DNA from: CAVRUD01 sp963849635
GTDB taxonomy: Bacteria > Chloroflexota > Chloroflexia > Thermomicrobiales > UBA6265
DNA length: 64,000 nucleotides
NCBI GenBank assembly: GCA_963849635.1
Contig: CAWKIA010000024.1
Coordinates: 186,001 to 250,000 of the forward strand
Direction: 5' to 3'
Below, piece after piece: positions 63,074-64,000 of the stretch. Position numbers and translations under genes: made by a program. The notes beneath the pieces were generated by a model that saw only the letters and a program-made list of their open reading frames with translations, was not told the DNA's origin and ran no database searches. How positions within the stretch are numbered: the stretch's first letter is position 1; each line of letters opens with the position of its first letter.

Positions 63074-64000
63074 ATGTCAGCCCCCCAGCCGGGTCCGGCC
63101 GAGACACAGCCGGGAGTCTCCTCAGGCGAGCAGCGTTCACGCCTTCAGGTCGTGCCGCCCCTGGATGAGCGCGACGAGTCCGGCGCCCCGCCTTCGCCGT
63201 TCCGGTCGGCGCCGCCAGTGGTCACGCTGCTGCGCGAAGAGTCGACGACGCACCCGGTGGCCCTGGCCATCGCGGCGGCGTGGTCGTGCTACGCGGCCCG
63301 GCCAGGCAAGGTCGCCAATGTCCTCAAGCTGCTCAATGGCCCCGTCCCGCCCGACCTGACACCCGAAGCAGTGGCGGACCGGGAGGATCGGCGCGACAAA
63401 GCGCTCAAACTCTACGCCGACCTCTTCGCCGCCGGCCACCACACGACGATGCAGCACGCGACCTTCGTCTTCGTGCTAGATAACGTCTCCCGGCTGGCGC
63501 TGTGGTCATTCTTCCACTCCCACCCGTTCTACAACTCGGAGCAAGTCTCGCAGCGCTACCGCGAGGTCTCCGGCAAGACGATGACGGCGCCCGAGCTGCC
63601 GGCGGACGCCGCCGCGATCTATGACGCCGCGATCGAGCGCAGCCTGGCCGGCTATCGTCGCCTGACCGATATCTTGACGCCGGACATGGAGGCGAAGTAC
63701 GCCCAGATCTTCCCGGCTCGGGCCAGGGCCCAGGGTGAGGAGGCCGTCAAGCGGAACAAGAGCGCGATCCAGAAGCGGGCCCAGGAGGTAGCGCGCTACG
63801 TCCTCCCGCTGGCCACCCCGGCCCACCTCTATCACACGGTCAACGCCCTCACCCTCCTGCGCTACTACATCCTCGCCAACCAGCCGGACGCCCCCCGGGA
63901 GGTCCGCTACATCGTCAATCAGATGATCGACGAAGTACTGGCCGTCGACTCCAATTTCCTCGGCGCGCCGAAGTATCCCCTCAGCCTCCGCGCGCTCTCG
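63074..64000 (+). CDS. thyX: ThyX-like flavin-dependent thymidylate synthase, cut by the right edge
   Basis: The frame from ATG 63074 is open to the edge (309 residues). It has GHHTTMQHATFVFVL and the ThyX-type signature region with NSEQVSQRY, followed by REVSGK and, later, LPLATPAHLYHTVN and LRYYIL. ThyX methylates dUMP using FAD and folate. The usual R-H-R-x7-S motif is altered: the residues before NSEQVSQRY are SHPFY, so two Arg are replaced. An extra 40-residue N-terminus precedes the domain. The C-terminus is missing. Confidence 0.78.
   Translation, partial: MSAPQPGPAETQPGVSSGEQRSRLQVVPPLDERDESGAPPSPFRSAPPVVTLLREESTTHPVALAIAAAWSCYAARPGKVANVLKLLNGPVPPDLTPEAVADREDRRDKALKLYADLFAAGHHTTMQHATFVFVLDNVSRLALWSFFHSHPFYNSEQVSQRYREVSGKTMTAPELPADAAAIYDAAIERSLAGYRRLTDILTPDMEAKYAQIFPARARAQGEEAVKRNKSAIQKRAQEVARYVLPLATPAHLYHTVNALTLLRYYILANQPDAPREVRYIVNQMIDEVLAVDSNFLGAPKYPLSLRALS

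Overview
The window is a GC-rich chromosomal segment of about 50 protein genes. It has no rRNA, tRNA, CRISPR array or prophage that I can see. Gene content suggests a member of the Chloroflexota, most likely a Thermomicrobia/Sphaerobacter-like lineage. The grounds are large ATPase-TPR-LuxR regulators, an ECF42-type sigma factor beside a DGPF/YCII protein, a zwf-opcA pair, Tat-exported cysteine-rich proteins and GC-rich intergenic palindromes. That placement is an inference; no phylogenetic marker other than a partial thyX is present.

Layout. 1-13,210: accessory and regulatory genes (nucleotidyltransferase, LuxR-type regulator, phosphoesterase, MFS exporter, UBP zinc finger, Nudix, TetR-esterase pair with two clear operators, PH-domain protein, YCII-ECF42 pair, cupin-MarR pair, S51-like protein). 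13,450-15,975: an unusual tandem malic enzyme. 16,067-17,013: a decayed antitoxin/PIN-toxin pair between two copies of a 56-bp direct repeat. 17,101-24,598: SRPBCC-like protein, TRIC channel, a sugar-oxidation operon (gluconate dehydrogenase subunit 3, GMC oxidoreductase, two Gfo/Idh/MocA genes) and a four-SH3b secreted protein. 24,930-31,356: a heavily frameshifted aldehyde dehydrogenase, OsmC, a nucleotidyltransferase, an Eis-like acetyltransferase and an S9 peptidase. 31,833-41,668: a pentose-phosphate block in one orientation (tkt, tal, gnd, zwf, opcA, pgl, rpiA). 41,768-44,492: a yybP-ykoY manganese riboswitch, a small His/Asp/Arg-rich protein, a TerC exporter and an M50 protease. 44,644-53,021: a second LuxR-type regulator convergent with four genes for exported proteins (two cysteine-rich Tat proteins, a calcium-repeat protein, a VWA protein). 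53,234-64,000: DEAD-box helicase, DinB and GNAT genes, Nudix, hydrolase, glycosyltransferase and the start of thyX.

The pentose-phosphate block covers glucose-6-phosphate to ribose-5-phosphate plus the non-oxidative transferases, so it is a coherent NADPH/pentose module. The manganese block looks like a sensing and efflux unit with an undescribed small acidic/basic protein in the middle. The exported cluster combines Tat signals, disulfide-rich repeats, calcium-binding repeats and a MIDAS-type VWA domain, which suggests an extracellular or surface assembly.

A practical warning: about thirteen genes, including tal and zwf, carry single-base indels while both sides of the break remain conserved. 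Nine such indels, all reading as +1 insertions, lie in one aldehyde dehydrogenase gene. This looks more like base-calling or assembly error than gene decay, except for the toxin-antitoxin remnant. I annotate these genes across their full intended span and give the position of each break.
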